This document shows, in pieces, positions 14,856 through 25,509 of a stretch of DNA of 51,025 bases (position 1 is the stretch's first letter; the number at the start of each line of letters is the position of its first letter). Origin of the DNA: Novosphingobium panipatense. GTDB taxonomy: Bacteria > Pseudomonadota > Alphaproteobacteria > Sphingomonadales > Sphingomonadaceae. The notes under the pieces were generated by a model. It was not told where the DNA came from. It saw only the letters and a program-made list of their open reading frames with translations, and searched no databases. Made by a program: the position numbers and the translations under genes. The stretch lies in contig NZ_MSQB01000032.1 of the NCBI RefSeq assembly GCF_002149965.1, forward strand, positions 1 to 51,025. Reading direction: 5' to 3'.

Positions 14856-16013
14856 ATGCCCGGCACCATGACCGCTCAGCCCAGCACCCGCATCCTCGTC
14901 GTCTTCGGCACGCGCCCGGAGGCGATCAAGCTGTTTCCGGTGATTCATGCGCTGAAGGCCGATCCGCGTTTCGAATGCGTGGTCTGCATATCGGCGCAGC
15001 ATCGCCAGATGCTCGACCAGGTGCTGGAGATCGCCGGGATCGTGCCCGATCACGATCTCGACGTGATGCAGCCGGACCAGACGCTCGACGCGCTGACCGC
15101 GAACCTGCTCACCGGGCTGGGCAAAGTGATGGATGCCGCGCAGCCCGACCGGGTGATCGTGCAGGGCGATACCGCCACGGCCATGGCGGGGGCGCTGGCG
15201 GCCTATTACCGCAAGCTCCCGGTCGATCACGTCGAGGCGGGGCTGCGTTCGGGCAATATCTATCATCCCTGGCCGGAAGAGGTGAACCGCAAGATCATCG
15301 GTTCCATGGCCAGCCTGCACTTCGCACCCACGGAAACCTCGCGCAACGCGCTGGTGAACGAGAACGTCGATCCCGCGCGCGTCCATGTCACCGGCAATAC
15401 GGTGATCGATGCCCTGCACTGGGTCACGGCGGAAATCGAGCGGCAGCCTTCGCTCGCGGGCGGCCTTGCCGAACTGGAAGCGCGCTTCGCGGGCAAGCGG
15501 ATCATCGGCGTCACCAGCCACCGCCGCGAGAACTTCGGGGAGGGGATGGAGCAGATCGCCGCCGCCATCCGCAGGATTGCGGCGCGCAGCGACACCGCCG
15601 TGATCTTCCCGGTCCACCTCAATCCCAACGTGCGCAAGGTGATGAACGAGCGGCTTTCCGGGCTGGGCAACGTCGCCCTGATCGAGCCGCTGGACTATCC
15701 GCATTTCGCCCGCCTGCTGTCCCTGGCAGAGATCATGCTGACCGATTCGGGCGGCGTGCAGGAAGAAGCCCCCGCGCTGGGCAAGCCGGTGCTGGTCATG
15801 CGCGAAACCACCGAGCGGCCCGAGGGCGTCGCGGCGGGCACCGCAAGACTGGTCGGCACCTCGGCCGAGCGGATCGTTACCGAAATATCAACCTTGCTGG
15901 ATGATAGAGAGGCCTACGAGGCCATGGCGCGCGCCCACAATCCTTTCGGAGACGGGCAGACATCGCGCCGAATCGTGGAGTTGCTTGCCAATGAAGTCCG
16001 ACACCAAGCCTGA
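14856..16013 (+). CDS. wecB: UDP-N-acetylglucosamine 2-epimerase (non-hydrolysing)
   Basis: 385 residues. It interconverts UDP-GlcNAc and UDP-ManNAc. Family signatures: VVFGTRPEAIKLFPVI at the N-terminus, QGDTATAMAGALAAYYRKLP, HVEAGLRSGNIYHPWPEE, SHRRENFGEGM and LTDSGGVQEEAPALGKPVL. An alternative ATG lies four codons downstream; neither has a strong ribosome site. Overlaps wecC by 23 bp, so both products form the two-step route to UDP-ManNAc uronic acid for a surface polysaccharide. Confidence 0.96.
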   Translation: MPGTMTAQPSTRILVVFGTRPEAIKLFPVIHALKADPRFECVVCISAQHRQMLDQVLEIAGIVPDHDLDVMQPDQTLDALTANLLTGLGKVMDAAQPDRVIVQGDTATAMAGALAAYYRKLPVDHVEAGLRSGNIYHPWPEEVNRKIIGSMASLHFAPTETSRNALVNENVDPARVHVTGNTVIDALHWVTAEIERQPSLAGGLAELEARFAGKRIIGVTSHRRENFGEGMEQIAAAIRRIAARSDTAVIFPVHLNPNVRKVMNERLSGLGNVALIEPLDYPHFARLLSLAEIMLTDSGGVQEEAPALGKPVLVMRETTERPEGVAAGTARLVGTSAERIVTEISTLLDDREAYEAMARAHNPFGDGQTSRRIVELLANEVRHQA

Positions 16014-17304
16014 CGTCTGCGTCGTGGGCCTCGGCTATATCGGCCTGCCCACCGCCGCCGTGATCGCCCGCGCCGGCTGCAAGGTTCTCGGCCTCGATGT
16101 TTCGCAGGACGTGGTCGACACCATCAACCGGGGCGAGATCCATATCGAGGAAGTCGATCTCGACGGCCTGGTGCAGGGCGTCGTTTCGCGCGGGCTGCTT
16201 TCGGCCTCGACGCGGATCGCGCCTGCCGACATCTTCGTGATCGCCGTGCCCACGCCTTTCGAAAAGGACGGCGAGGGCACCCATGCGCCCGACATCTCCT
16301 ATGTGCTGGCGGCGGGCCGCGCGGTTGCCGAAGTGCTGAAGGCGGGCGACGTGGTGATCCTCGAATCGACCTCGCCGGTCGGCACGACCGAGCAGCTTCG
16401 CGACCTGATCGCCGAAATGCGCCCCGACCTGAAGATTCCGGGCATGACGCGCGATACGCCCGACGTCTCGATCGCCTATTGCCCCGAGCGCGTACTTCCG
16501 GGCCGCATTCTCGAGGAGCTGACCAACAACGATCGCTCGATCGGCGGCATCACTCCGCGCTGCGCGCGCAAGGCGCTGGCTTTCTACAAGCGCTTCGTGC
16601 GCGGCGAATGCGTGACCACCGACGCGCGCTCGGCCGAGATGACCAAGCTGGTCGAGAACGCCTATCGCGACGTCAACATCGCCTTCGCCAACGAGCTCTC
16701 GATGGTCTCGGACCGCATGGGGCTGGACGTCTGGGAAGTGATCCGCCTCGCCAACCGCCATCCGCGCGTCAATATCCTGACGCCGGGGCCGGGCGTGGGC
16801 GGGCACTGCATCGCCGTCGACCCCTGGTTCATCGTCCATGGCGCGCCCGAGGAGACCCCGCTGATCCGCACCGCGCGCGGGGTGAACGACCGCAAGATGA
16901 GCCATGTCATCGCCCGGGCAGAGGCTCTGGTGGAGGCCAACCCGGAGGCGAAAGTCGCCTGCCTCGGCCTTGCCTTCAAGGCCAATATCGACGATTTCCG
17001 CGAGAGTCCGGCGCGCTTCGTGACTAGCCGCCTCGCCCGCAAGTTCGGCAGCCGCATCCATGTGGTGGAACCTTACGCGGCGCAGCTTCCCATCGAGTTC
17101 ACCGATACCGGCGTTACCCAGATCGACATCGACGACGCACTGGAGACTTGCGAGATCCTGATCGTGCTGGTCGACCACGACGTATTCCGCGTGGTCCCCC
17201 TGGCCGAACGGGCGGACAAGCTGGTCTACGACACGCGCGGCATCTGGCCAGATCAGCCGCGCGTCGTGCGCGACGAGGACGCCCGGCTGGCGCTCACCGC
17301 CTGA
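15991..17304 (+). CDS. wecC: UDP-N-acetyl-D-mannosamine dehydrogenase
   Basis: 437 residues from the ATG at 15991, inside the end of wecB. NAD-dependent 4-electron oxidation of UDP-ManNAc to UDP-ManNAcA. N-terminal Rossmann motif VGLGYIGLPTA, ESTSPVGTTE, KLVENAYRDVNIAFANELS, and the catalytic-Cys motif PGPGVGGHCIAVDPWF; the C-terminal UDP-binding domain includes GLAFKANIDDFRESPA. No glycosyltransferase genes are adjacent, so the polysaccharide is encoded elsewhere. Confidence 0.96.
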   Translation: MKSDTKPDVCVVGLGYIGLPTAAVIARAGCKVLGLDVSQDVVDTINRGEIHIEEVDLDGLVQGVVSRGLLSASTRIAPADIFVIAVPTPFEKDGEGTHAPDISYVLAAGRAVAEVLKAGDVVILESTSPVGTTEQLRDLIAEMRPDLKIPGMTRDTPDVSIAYCPERVLPGRILEELTNNDRSIGGITPRCARKALAFYKRFVRGECVTTDARSAEMTKLVENAYRDVNIAFANELSMVSDRMGLDVWEVIRLANRHPRVNILTPGPGVGGHCIAVDPWFIVHGAPEETPLIRTARGVNDRKMSHVIARAEALVEANPEAKVACLGLAFKANIDDFRESPARFVTSRLARKFGSRIHVVEPYAAQLPIEFTDTGVTQIDIDDALETCEILIVLVDHDVFRVVPLAERADKLVYDTRGIWPDQPRVVRDEDARLALTA

Positions 17305-17350
17305 AAAAGGCTCCGAGGGGAAGGGAGGGGCAAGCGATCGCCCCCCTTTC

Positions 17351-18730
<1,380 letters not shown>

Positions 18731-18893
18731 GGCTGGGACTCGCGCACGGCGGCGGGGAAAGGCACGGGAAAATCTCCGAACTGCGACTGAAGAGCGTGGA
18801 TAAGGATCGTCTCGGCGGATGCAATGGTCCAGCCTGAAGAAAGCAGCCGGGACCGCCGCGGTGCGGCAAAATCGCCGCAGGTGTGGAGACGTG

Positions 18894-19310
18894 TCAGGTG
18901 CCCAGCAGATGGAGCGCGATCTGCCGCCGGTGCGGCGCGCGGCGGTGCTCGGCCAGATAGATGCCCTGCCATGTGCCCAGCGCCATGCGCCCGCCAATGA
19001 CGGGAAGCGAGAGGTTCACGCCCGTCAGTACGGTCTTGAGATGGGCGGGCATGTCGTCCGGGCCTTCGTCGTCATGGGCATAGTGCGGACCCTCGGGCGC
19101 GATCCGGTCCAGCCAAGCCACAAGGTCGCTGCGCACCTCGCGCGCGGCGTTCTCCTGAATCAGCAGCGAGGCCGAAGTGTGGCGGCACAGCAGGGTGAGC
19201 AGGCCTTCCTCGATGCCGGTTTCGTGCAACCATTCGGCGATCGCGGCGGTGATGTCGGTCAGGCCTCTGCCGGCTGTGCCTGTCGAGATGATCGTGGTAG
19301 CCTGTCTCAT
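18894..19310 (-). CDS. yjbQ: YjbQ/UPF0047 family protein
   Basis: 138 residues from the ATG at 19310 (MRQATTIISTGTAGRGL). Conserved LTLLCRHTSASLLIQENA, PHYAHDDEGPDDMPAHLK and GTWQGIYLAEHR with the metal-binding histidines. Some members show weak thiamin-phosphate synthase activity; the physiological role is not settled. Upstream in-frame extension to 19364 lacks conservation. Confidence 0.92.
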   Translation of the reverse strand: MRQATTIISTGTAGRGLTDITAAIAEWLHETGIEEGLLTLLCRHTSASLLIQENAAREVRSDLVAWLDRIAPEGPHYAHDDEGPDDMPAHLKTVLTGVNLSLPVIGGRMALGTWQGIYLAEHRRAPHRRQIALHLLGT

Positions 19311-19736
19311 CGGGCCTGTCTGGACCTCTCCGGCGGCACCATCAACGCCCCATTCCGTGCCCAAAAGGCCACGAATTTAACCTTGACGTAATGGTAAACC
19401 GGTGAAAAAACCTTGTTTTCACCGCGCCTGCCGATCTTTTGCAGGGCCTGCGGCAGACCTGTGTTATTAGCGGATTTCTGCGGCTTTCAGCCTCCATTCC
19501 TACCGTTTCCGGGCACTTTTTACGCATACCGAAGTTAGCTGGCGATTGATCTAGCCATATCTGCCGCGTATTGCCGCGCACTGCGGCGGGCCCGACAGGC
19601 CAGCGCGGAGCACGTCGCATACAGAGATCGTTCGGTCGCAAGGGCGCAGGAAAACAAGCCCTAACGCTGCGCCCGATCGGTCCAACAGGCGAGCCCGGAC
19701 TCACCGGGCCGCACGAGATTCACGCAAGGGTTCGTC
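19311..19736. other. Promoter/leader region of the acc cluster
   Basis: No gene seen. A short hairpin (GCCCGG-ACTCA-CCGGGC, 19693-19709) lies 27 bp before the accD ATG in the likely leader. The left part must also hold the yjbQ promoter. No attenuator peptide was found. Confidence 0.4.
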
Positions 19737-20585
19737 ATGAGTTGGCTTAGCAAGGTACGCAATTCCCTCGGGGGCCTGAAGAAGCGGGACACGCCCGACA
19801 ACCTGTGGACCAAGTGTCCCGGTTGCGGCGAGATGCTCTTCACCAAGGAGTTCGAGGACAATCTGTCGGTCTGCCCGCGCTGCCAGTTCCATGGCCGCAT
19901 CGGTGCGCAGGCACGCTTCGACCAGCTGCTCGACGCCGGTTACGCGGTGCTGCCCGCCGCACGGGTCCCCGAAAATCCGCTGAACTTCCGCGACAGCAAA
20001 AAGTATTCCGATCGCCTGAAGATCGCCCGCGCCGCCAACCCGTTCCCTGATGCGCTGACCAATGCGCTCGGCACGGTCGAGGGCCGCAAGCTGGTGCTCG
20101 GCGTGCAGGACTTCGCCTTCATGGGCGGCTCGATGGGCATGGCCGTGGGCGAGGCCTTCGTCGAGGCGGTCGAACGTGCCATTGCCGAGGATTGCGGCTA
20201 CGTGATCTGCACGGCTGCGGGGGGCGCCCGCATGCAAGAGGGTATCCTCTCGCTCATGCAGATGCCCAAGGCGACCGTCGCCATCCGCCGCCTGGCGCGC
20301 GCGGGGCTGCCCTATATCGTCGTCCTGACCGATCCCACCACCGGCGGCGTCACCGCCAGCTACGCGATGCTGGGCGATATCCAGATCGCCGAGCCGGGCG
20401 CGCTCATCGGCTTTGCCGGCCAGCGCGTGATCCAGGACACCATCCGCGAAAAACTCCCCGACGGCTTCCAGCGCGCCGAGTACCTCCATGCCCACGGCAT
20501 GGTCGACATGGTGGTCCACCGCAAGGACCTCAAAGGCACGCTGGCCTCGCTGCTCGAATATCTTGAACGAAAGGAAGTTGCGTGA
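19737..20585 (+). CDS. accD: Acetyl-CoA carboxylase carboxyltransferase beta subunit
   Basis: 282 residues. An N-terminal four-Cys zinc ribbon (C27, C30, C46, C49 in KCPGCGEM and VCPRCQ) precedes the crotonase-fold transferase domain, with GGSMGMAVGE and TAAGGARMQEG forming the acyl-CoA oxyanion site. With accA it transfers CO2 from carboxybiotin to acetyl-CoA, giving malonyl-CoA for fatty acid synthesis. Its stop overlaps the accB GTG. Confidence 0.97.
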   Translation: MSWLSKVRNSLGGLKKRDTPDNLWTKCPGCGEMLFTKEFEDNLSVCPRCQFHGRIGAQARFDQLLDAGYAVLPAARVPENPLNFRDSKKYSDRLKIARAANPFPDALTNALGTVEGRKLVLGVQDFAFMGGSMGMAVGEAFVEAVERAIAEDCGYVICTAAGGARMQEGILSLMQMPKATVAIRRLARAGLPYIVVLTDPTTGGVTASYAMLGDIQIAEPGALIGFAGQRVIQDTIREKLPDGFQRAEYLHAHGMVDMVVHRKDLKGTLASLLEYLERKEVA

Positions 20586-21034
20586 ACATCGACAGCGCGC
20601 TGGTACGCGAGCTCGCCGAGCTCCTCGCTGAAACCGGTCTGACCGAAATCGAGGTCGAAGACGGCGAACGCAAGATCAAGGTCACCCGCCAGGTTGCCCA
20701 GCAGATCGTTGCCGCTGCCGCTCCGGCCTATGCCGCTGCGCCGGTCGCCGCACCCATGGCTGCTGCGCCGGTTGCCGAGGCCGCGCCTACTGCCGCTCCG
20801 GTCGACGCCGTGAAGTCGCCGATGGTGGGCACCGTCTACCTCGCCCCCGAGCCCACCGCGCCGAACTTCATCAGCGTCGGTCAGCAGGTCAAGGCCGGCG
20901 ACGTGCTGGTGATCGTCGAGGCCATGAAGGTCATGAACCAGATCGTCGCGCCCAAGGCCGGCACGATCCAGTCCATCCTCGTCGACAACCAGCAGCCGGT
21001 CGAATTCGACCAGCCGCTCGTCGTGATCGCCTGA
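20582..21034 (+). CDS. accB: Biotin carboxyl carrier protein of acetyl-CoA carboxylase
   Basis: 150 residues, GTG start overlapping the accD stop by 4 bp. An N-terminal helical part, an Ala/Pro linker (about residues 44-76) and the biotinyl domain, with the biotin acceptor K116 in VEAMKVMNQI. The thumb segment (YLAPEPTAPNF, 86-96) is present, as expected for a BCCP rather than a generic lipoyl domain. Confidence 0.97.
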   Translation: MNIDSALVRELAELLAETGLTEIEVEDGERKIKVTRQVAQQIVAAAAPAYAAAPVAAPMAAAPVAEAAPTAAPVDAVKSPMVGTVYLAPEPTAPNFISVGQQVKAGDVLVIVEAMKVMNQIVAPKAGTIQSILVDNQQPVEFDQPLVVIA

Positions 21035-21047
21035 GGACGGTAGCTTC

Positions 21048-22397
21048 ATGGCCATCAAGCGCCTCCTGATTGCCAACCGCGGCGAGATCGCGCTGCGCAT
21101 CCACCGCGCCGCGCGCGAGATGGGCATCGAAACCGTCGCGGTCCACTCGACCGCCGACGCCGACGCCATGCATGTGCGCCTTGCCGACCACGCGGTCTGC
21201 ATCGGCCCGCCCGCCGCGAAGGATTCGTACCTCAACGTCGCGGCGATCATCGCCGCGGCCGAGATCACCCATGCCGACGCGATCCACCCCGGCTACGGCT
21301 TCCTTTCCGAGAACGCCCAGTTCGCCGAGATCGTCGAGGCGCATGGCCTGATCTGGGTCGGCCCCAAGCCCGAGCACATCCGTACGATGGGCGACAAGGT
21401 GGAAGCCAAGCGCTCCGCCGGTGCGCTCGGCCTGCCGCTGGTTCCGGGTTCGGACGGCGCGATCGAGGACTTTGCCGAGGCACGCGATCTGGCCGAGACG
21501 ATCGGCTATCCGGTGATCATCAAGGCCGCTTCGGGCGGCGGTGGCCGCGGCATGAAGGTCGTGAACACGGCCGAGGAACTCGAAAGCCAGATGGGCCAGG
21601 CCCGTTCGGAGGCGAAGGCCGCCTTCGGCGACGCCACCGTCTACATGGAAAAGTATCTCGGAAACCCGCGCCACATCGAATTCCAGATCTTCGGTGACGG
21701 CAAGGGCGAGGCGGTCCACCTGGGCGAGCGCGACTGCTCGCTGCAGCGCCGCCACCAGAAGGTGCTGGAAGAAGCGCCGTCGCCGGTCATCACGCCTGAA
21801 GAGCGCGACCGCATGGGCGGCATCGTTTCCAAGGCGATGGCCGACATGGGCTATCGCGGCGCGGGCACGATCGAGTTCCTCTGGGAAAACGGCGAGTTCT
21901 ACTTCATCGAGATGAACACCCGCCTGCAGGTGGAGCATCCGGTGACGGAAGCCATCACCGGCGTCGATCTCGTGCGTGAGCAGATCCGCATCGCCGACGG
22001 CCAGCCGCTCTCGTTCAAGCAGGACGAGATCGAGTTCAAGGGCCATGCCATCGAATGCCGCATCAACGCGGAAGACCCGTGGAACTTCACCCCCTCGCCG
22101 GGCCAGGTGACGAACTACCACGCGGCGGGCGGCATGAACGTGCGCGTCGATTCGGGGCTCTACACGGGCTACCGCATCCCGCCGTACTACGATTCGATGA
22201 TCGGCAAGCTGATCGTTTCCGGCCGCAGCCGTAATGGCGCGATCATGCGCCTCAAGCGCGCGCTGGAGGAGATGGTGATCGACGGCGTGAAAACCTCGAT
22301 CCCGCTGCACCAGGCCCTGCTTGAGGATCCCGAGTTCCAGAGCGGCGACTATACCATCAAGTGGCTGGAAGAATGGCTGGCCAAGCGCGCCTCCTGA
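21048..22397 (+). CDS. accC: Biotin carboxylase subunit of acetyl-CoA carboxylase
   Basis: 449 residues, the usual length. ATP-grasp enzyme that carboxylates BCCP-bound biotin. LLIANRGEIALRIHRAAREM at the N-terminus, the Gly-rich ATP loop IKAASGGGGRGMK, catalytic ERDCSLQRRHQKVLEEAPSP, EMNTRLQVEHPVTE and INAEDP. Starts 13 bp after accB. Confidence 0.98.
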   Translation: MAIKRLLIANRGEIALRIHRAAREMGIETVAVHSTADADAMHVRLADHAVCIGPPAAKDSYLNVAAIIAAAEITHADAIHPGYGFLSENAQFAEIVEAHGLIWVGPKPEHIRTMGDKVEAKRSAGALGLPLVPGSDGAIEDFAEARDLAETIGYPVIIKAASGGGGRGMKVVNTAEELESQMGQARSEAKAAFGDATVYMEKYLGNPRHIEFQIFGDGKGEAVHLGERDCSLQRRHQKVLEEAPSPVITPEERDRMGGIVSKAMADMGYRGAGTIEFLWENGEFYFIEMNTRLQVEHPVTEAITGVDLVREQIRIADGQPLSFKQDEIEFKGHAIECRINAEDPWNFTPSPGQVTNYHAAGGMNVRVDSGLYTGYRIPPYYDSMIGKLIVSGRSRNGAIMRLKRALEEMVIDGVKTSIPLHQALLEDPEFQSGDYTIKWLEEWLAKRAS

Positions 22398-22432
22398 GGC
22401 GCGCTGGAACCGGCAGGTAAACGGAAAAGAGC

Positions 22433-23380
22433 ATGATCTCGTTTCTTGAGTTCGAAAAGCCCATCGCCGCGCTGGAAGCGCGCATCGCCGAGCTGCGCAC
22501 GACCGCCAGCGACAGCGATCTCGACATCGCGGGCGAGATTTCGCGCCTCGAAAAGAAGAGCGCGGCCATGCTGGCGGCGACTTACGCCAAGCTGACGCCC
22601 TGGCAGAAGACCCAGGTGGCGCGCCACCCGATGCGTCCGCATTTCGTGGACTACATCCGCATGGGCTTCACCGACTTCATCCCGCTCGGCGGCGACCGCC
22701 TCTATGGTGAGGATGAGGCGATCATCGGCGGCTTCGCGCGCCTCAACGGGCGCCGGGTGATGGTGATGGGCCACGAAAAGGGCCACGACACCGCCACCCG
22801 CATCAAGCACAACTTCGGCATGGCCAAGCCCGAGGGCTACCGCAAAGCGATCCGCCTGATGGAGATGGCGGGCAAGTTCGGCCTGCCGGTCGTCACCCTG
22901 GTCGATACCGCGGGCGCCTTCCCCGGCGTTGAGGCCGAGGAGCGCGGACAGGCGGAAGCGATCGCCCGCTCGATCGAGGCCTGCCTTTCGGTGCCGGTGC
23001 CGATGGTCTCGGCCATCGTCGGCGAGGGCGGCTCGGGCGGCGCCGTGGCGCTGGCCGCGGCCGACCGCGTGCTGATGCTGGAACACTCGATCTACTCGGT
23101 GATCTCGCCCGAAGGCGCCTCCTCGATCCTCTGGCGCACGCCGGACAAGGCGCCCGACGCTGCCGAGGCGATGAAGGTGACCGCGCAGGACCTGCTGTCG
23201 CTCCACGTCATCGAACGCGTGGTGCCCGAGCCGGTCGGCGGTGCCCACCGCGACGCGCAAGCCGCGGCGCAGGCGCTGTTCGGGGCGATCGACGAGGAAC
23301 TCGATTCGCTCTCGGCACTTCCGGCCCGCGACCTCCTCGCCCGCCGCGAAGAACGCTTCCTGGCCATCGGCCGGGCCTGA
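22433..23380 (+). CDS. accA: Acetyl-CoA carboxylase carboxyltransferase alpha subunit
   Basis: 315 residues. N-terminal helical part (FLEFEKPIAALEARIAELR), then the transferase domain with ARHPMRPH, MGHEKGHDT, LVDTAGAFPGVEAEERGQ and GEGGSGGAVAL. It lies 35 bp after accC and is followed by a terminator, so all four subunits come from one transcript. This contiguous D-B-C-A order is unusual, since accA and accD are more often unlinked from accBC. Confidence 0.97.
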   Translation: MISFLEFEKPIAALEARIAELRTTASDSDLDIAGEISRLEKKSAAMLAATYAKLTPWQKTQVARHPMRPHFVDYIRMGFTDFIPLGGDRLYGEDEAIIGGFARLNGRRVMVMGHEKGHDTATRIKHNFGMAKPEGYRKAIRLMEMAGKFGLPVVTLVDTAGAFPGVEAEERGQAEAIARSIEACLSVPVPMVSAIVGEGGSGGAVALAAADRVLMLEHSIYSVISPEGASSILWRTPDKAPDAAEAMKVTAQDLLSLHVIERVVPEPVGGAHRDAQAAAQALFGAIDEELDSLSALPARDLLARREERFLAIGRA

Positions 23381-23385
23381 TAAGA

Positions 23386-23418
23386 AAGTAGGCGCCGGTC
23401 CAAAGCCGGCGCCTACTT
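23386..23418 (+). terminator. Intrinsic terminator of the acc operon
   Basis: Thirteen-bp perfect arms (AAGTAGGCGCCGG and complement) around TCCAAAG, ending in CTACTT; begins 5 bp after the accA stop. Confidence 0.85.
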
Positions 23419-23530
23419 ACATATCGCGCAAACGCACGTCTGTTCGATCGCGCCCATTGACCGTCTTGCCTCGCTGTGCCAGAGCGCAGCCCACTGATCG
23501 CCAAGGCTCAAACAGCCGTGCCGCCGATCT

Positions 23531-23604
23531 GCGGATGTAGCTCAATGGTAGAGCAGCAGCTTCCCAAGCTGAATACGGGGGTTCGATTCCCCTCATCCGC
23601 TCCA
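23531..23604 (+). tRNA. tRNA-Gly (anticodon CCC)
   Basis: 74 nt including encoded CCA. Acceptor GCGGATG with its partner CATCCGC, D arm GCTCAATGGTAGAGC, anticodon loop TTCCCAA (CCC), T arm GGGGTTCGATTCCCC. The 3' end faces the accessory region to the right, so it could be an integration site. Confidence 0.95.
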
Positions 23605-23778
23605 CTAAACAGCCCTTCGTCAAACTAGCAAAGGCCTTTTCCGCCGCGATGTCCGGTCGAAAGGTTTTCGCCGCACGCTTCGCTGTGCAGCTGAAAGTGC
23701 CCTTTTCAGGCTCAAGCGCTTTTTGTACGATTGCCGGCGACATCCACAAACGCTGGATCTGTAGATGCCGCCTCGGAA

Positions 23779-24558
23779 TTAATCGCCTTTGGTTGCTGGA
23801 TTATGCCCCGCACGCTCGATTGCCTTGGTGATGTCCTTCACGAAGCGAGAGTGGCGCACGGCGCTTAGGAAAGCGTTCTGGATCAGGTTGCCGACCCAGC
23901 GGCACGGCCGTTTGACCTGGATGAGCAGGATGTAGCGGTCCTCGTCCGTCTCGTTCCAGACCTCGTGATTGAACATGTCGTCGAACAGGAAGGATTGCCC
24001 AGGCTCCCAGGTGAGGACGTGCAGCTTGTCGGCGCCTTCGACGTGCATACGGCACTTCTCGCGGTCCTGCGGAGCCTTCAACGCGAGGTGGTAGGTCAAC
24101 ATGCCCTTGGTCATGCCCCAGTGGCGCGGAATGTGGCCGCCGGCCTCCAGGACCGAGAAGTTGGCGGTGACCAGTCCGGGGATCTTTTCGATCGCGGCGG
24201 CCGTGAACGGCGCACGGACGGCGTTCTGCTTCAGGCGGTAGCCGTATCCTTTCAGGAAGAAGGCGCGCCAGCGGCGGTCTGCAGCGATCCGTCCGTGGTC
24301 GAAGGAGATATCGCCCAATGAGGGGATGTCCTCCGTACGGATACGCACGGCCTCGTCGCGGATCGCTTCCCAGTGCTTTTCAAGCTCGGCTATCCAGGGG
24401 AAATTCGTCTTGTCCTGAACGGCGGCATCGGGAATGCGCGAGTTGCGCATAATGACCCGGTCAATCTTGGGGCGCAGCTCCTTGCCGATCTGGAACAGGG
24501 ACTTGCCCGTGAATGGAATTTTCCGACCGCGCGAGTTGAGGGTCTGCTGCCAGTTCAA
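23779..24558 (-). CDS. Aspartyl/asparaginyl beta-hydroxylase family (LpxO-like) dioxygenase
   Basis: 259 residues. Fe(II)/2-oxoglutarate dioxygenase of the AspH fold. HIPRHWGMTKGMLTYHLAL has the first metal His, and FDDMFNHEVWNETDEDRYIL the second His, with an Arg for 2-oxoglutarate (R228 region). In Gram-negatives, close relatives (LpxO) hydroxylate acyl chains of lipid A. Here it lies downstream of a fatty-acid-hydroxylase-type gene, so a lipid substrate (lipid A or sphingolipid) is a reasonable guess. No transmembrane segment is evident. Confidence 0.85.
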   Translation of the reverse strand: MNWQQTLNSRGRKIPFTGKSLFQIGKELRPKIDRVIMRNSRIPDAAVQDKTNFPWIAELEKHWEAIRDEAVRIRTEDIPSLGDISFDHGRIAADRRWRAFFLKGYGYRLKQNAVRAPFTAAAIEKIPGLVTANFSVLEAGGHIPRHWGMTKGMLTYHLALKAPQDREKCRMHVEGADKLHVLTWEPGQSFLFDDMFNHEVWNETDEDRYILLIQVKRPCRWVGNLIQNAFLSAVRHSRFVKDITKAIERAGHNPATKGD

Positions 24559-24654
24559 AAATAGGCTCCGTACGCATCGCAGAATGACAAATGGACTACG
24601 TCCCAGAAGCGCCGGGGTTGCGCTTCAGGACGGATTTCAGGTCCTGTCGGACCA

Positions 24655-25275
24655 TTAACGCTTGAGAGAGTGGATCTTGCTGCCGAACACGCGATCCCAG
24701 AAGATGGCCGAGATCGAGAAATTACCGCCTTCATCGATGTAGTGATGGCGCATGTGATGGCGCTTGATCGCCTGGGCCAGCTTGCTCTGCATCGGCCATT
24801 GATGCGCCGCGTAGTGGACCACGTCGTAGATCACGTAACCGATCATGAACCCCAGGAACAGCCAGGTGCCGGGCATGCCGAACAGAACCGCTAAGATGCC
24901 CCAGACGATGGCGGCAATCGGCAGGCTGGCGGACAGCGGCATAAGGCTGCGCAGAGGATCGTTGGGGGCGTCGTGGTGGTTCCCGTGCATCAGGAACACG
25001 AAGGCCCGCAACACGGGAACCTTGGTTTCCCAATGAAACAGGTAACGGTGCATGACATACTCGAAAAGCGTCCACACCAGCAGGCCGGCTGAAACCAGGA
25101 ACAGTCCTGTTAGAGGGCTCACCGCGCCCCATCCAGCCCACGCGATCGCAGGGAGCAACACGGCCCAAGCCACCGCAAAAGCGCGCGGCGATATCAACGT
25201 AAACCGTTCGAGCGTTTCACTCTTGAACAAACGGATACGTTGCGGACTAGGTTCTAGCGATGGCATTGCGTCCAA
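24655..25275 (-). CDS. Sterol desaturase/fatty acid hydroxylase family membrane protein
   Basis: 206 residues with four hydrophobic segments and the full di-iron histidine set: HRYLFH, HGNHHD, HYAAHQ and HHMRHH. This small form resembles fatty acid 2-hydroxylases that act on ceramide-bound acyl chains; sphingomonad glycosphingolipids carry 2-hydroxy fatty acids, which would fit. Ninety-six bp upstream of the LpxO-like gene on the same strand. Confidence 0.85.
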   Translation of the reverse strand: MDAMPSLEPSPQRIRLFKSETLERFTLISPRAFAVAWAVLLPAIAWAGWGAVSPLTGLFLVSAGLLVWTLFEYVMHRYLFHWETKVPVLRAFVFLMHGNHHDAPNDPLRSLMPLSASLPIAAIVWGILAVLFGMPGTWLFLGFMIGYVIYDVVHYAAHQWPMQSKLAQAIKRHHMRHHYIDEGGNFSISAIFWDRVFGSKIHSLKR

Positions 25276-25509
25276 TCTCGAACATTAGGTGCCAAGAACT
25301 GTCAAGCCATTAGTACCATCATGGTGTTGATAGCCTAAGGCGTGTTGCACCGAGGTAGCGGGGGGAATTCCAGTTCCAATCGGGAAAACTCCGATGACCG
25401 GTGCTTTTGATGAGAGGAGCCGGGTCGGTGTGCCGTGACCCATTGCTGAGCGCTGAGGTCACTCCGCGCTTTCGGAGGTTATTTGGCCATATCGGTGAGA
25501 ATAGCTCTC

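Noticed and set aside
20931..22310. 459-codon open frame opposite accC
   Set aside because: accC is complete and canonical on the plus strand.
23417..23749. 110-codon frame on - with ERMRGIEPPYSAWEAAALPL
   Set aside because: This peptide is the translation of tRNA-Gly read backwards, a well-known false gene.
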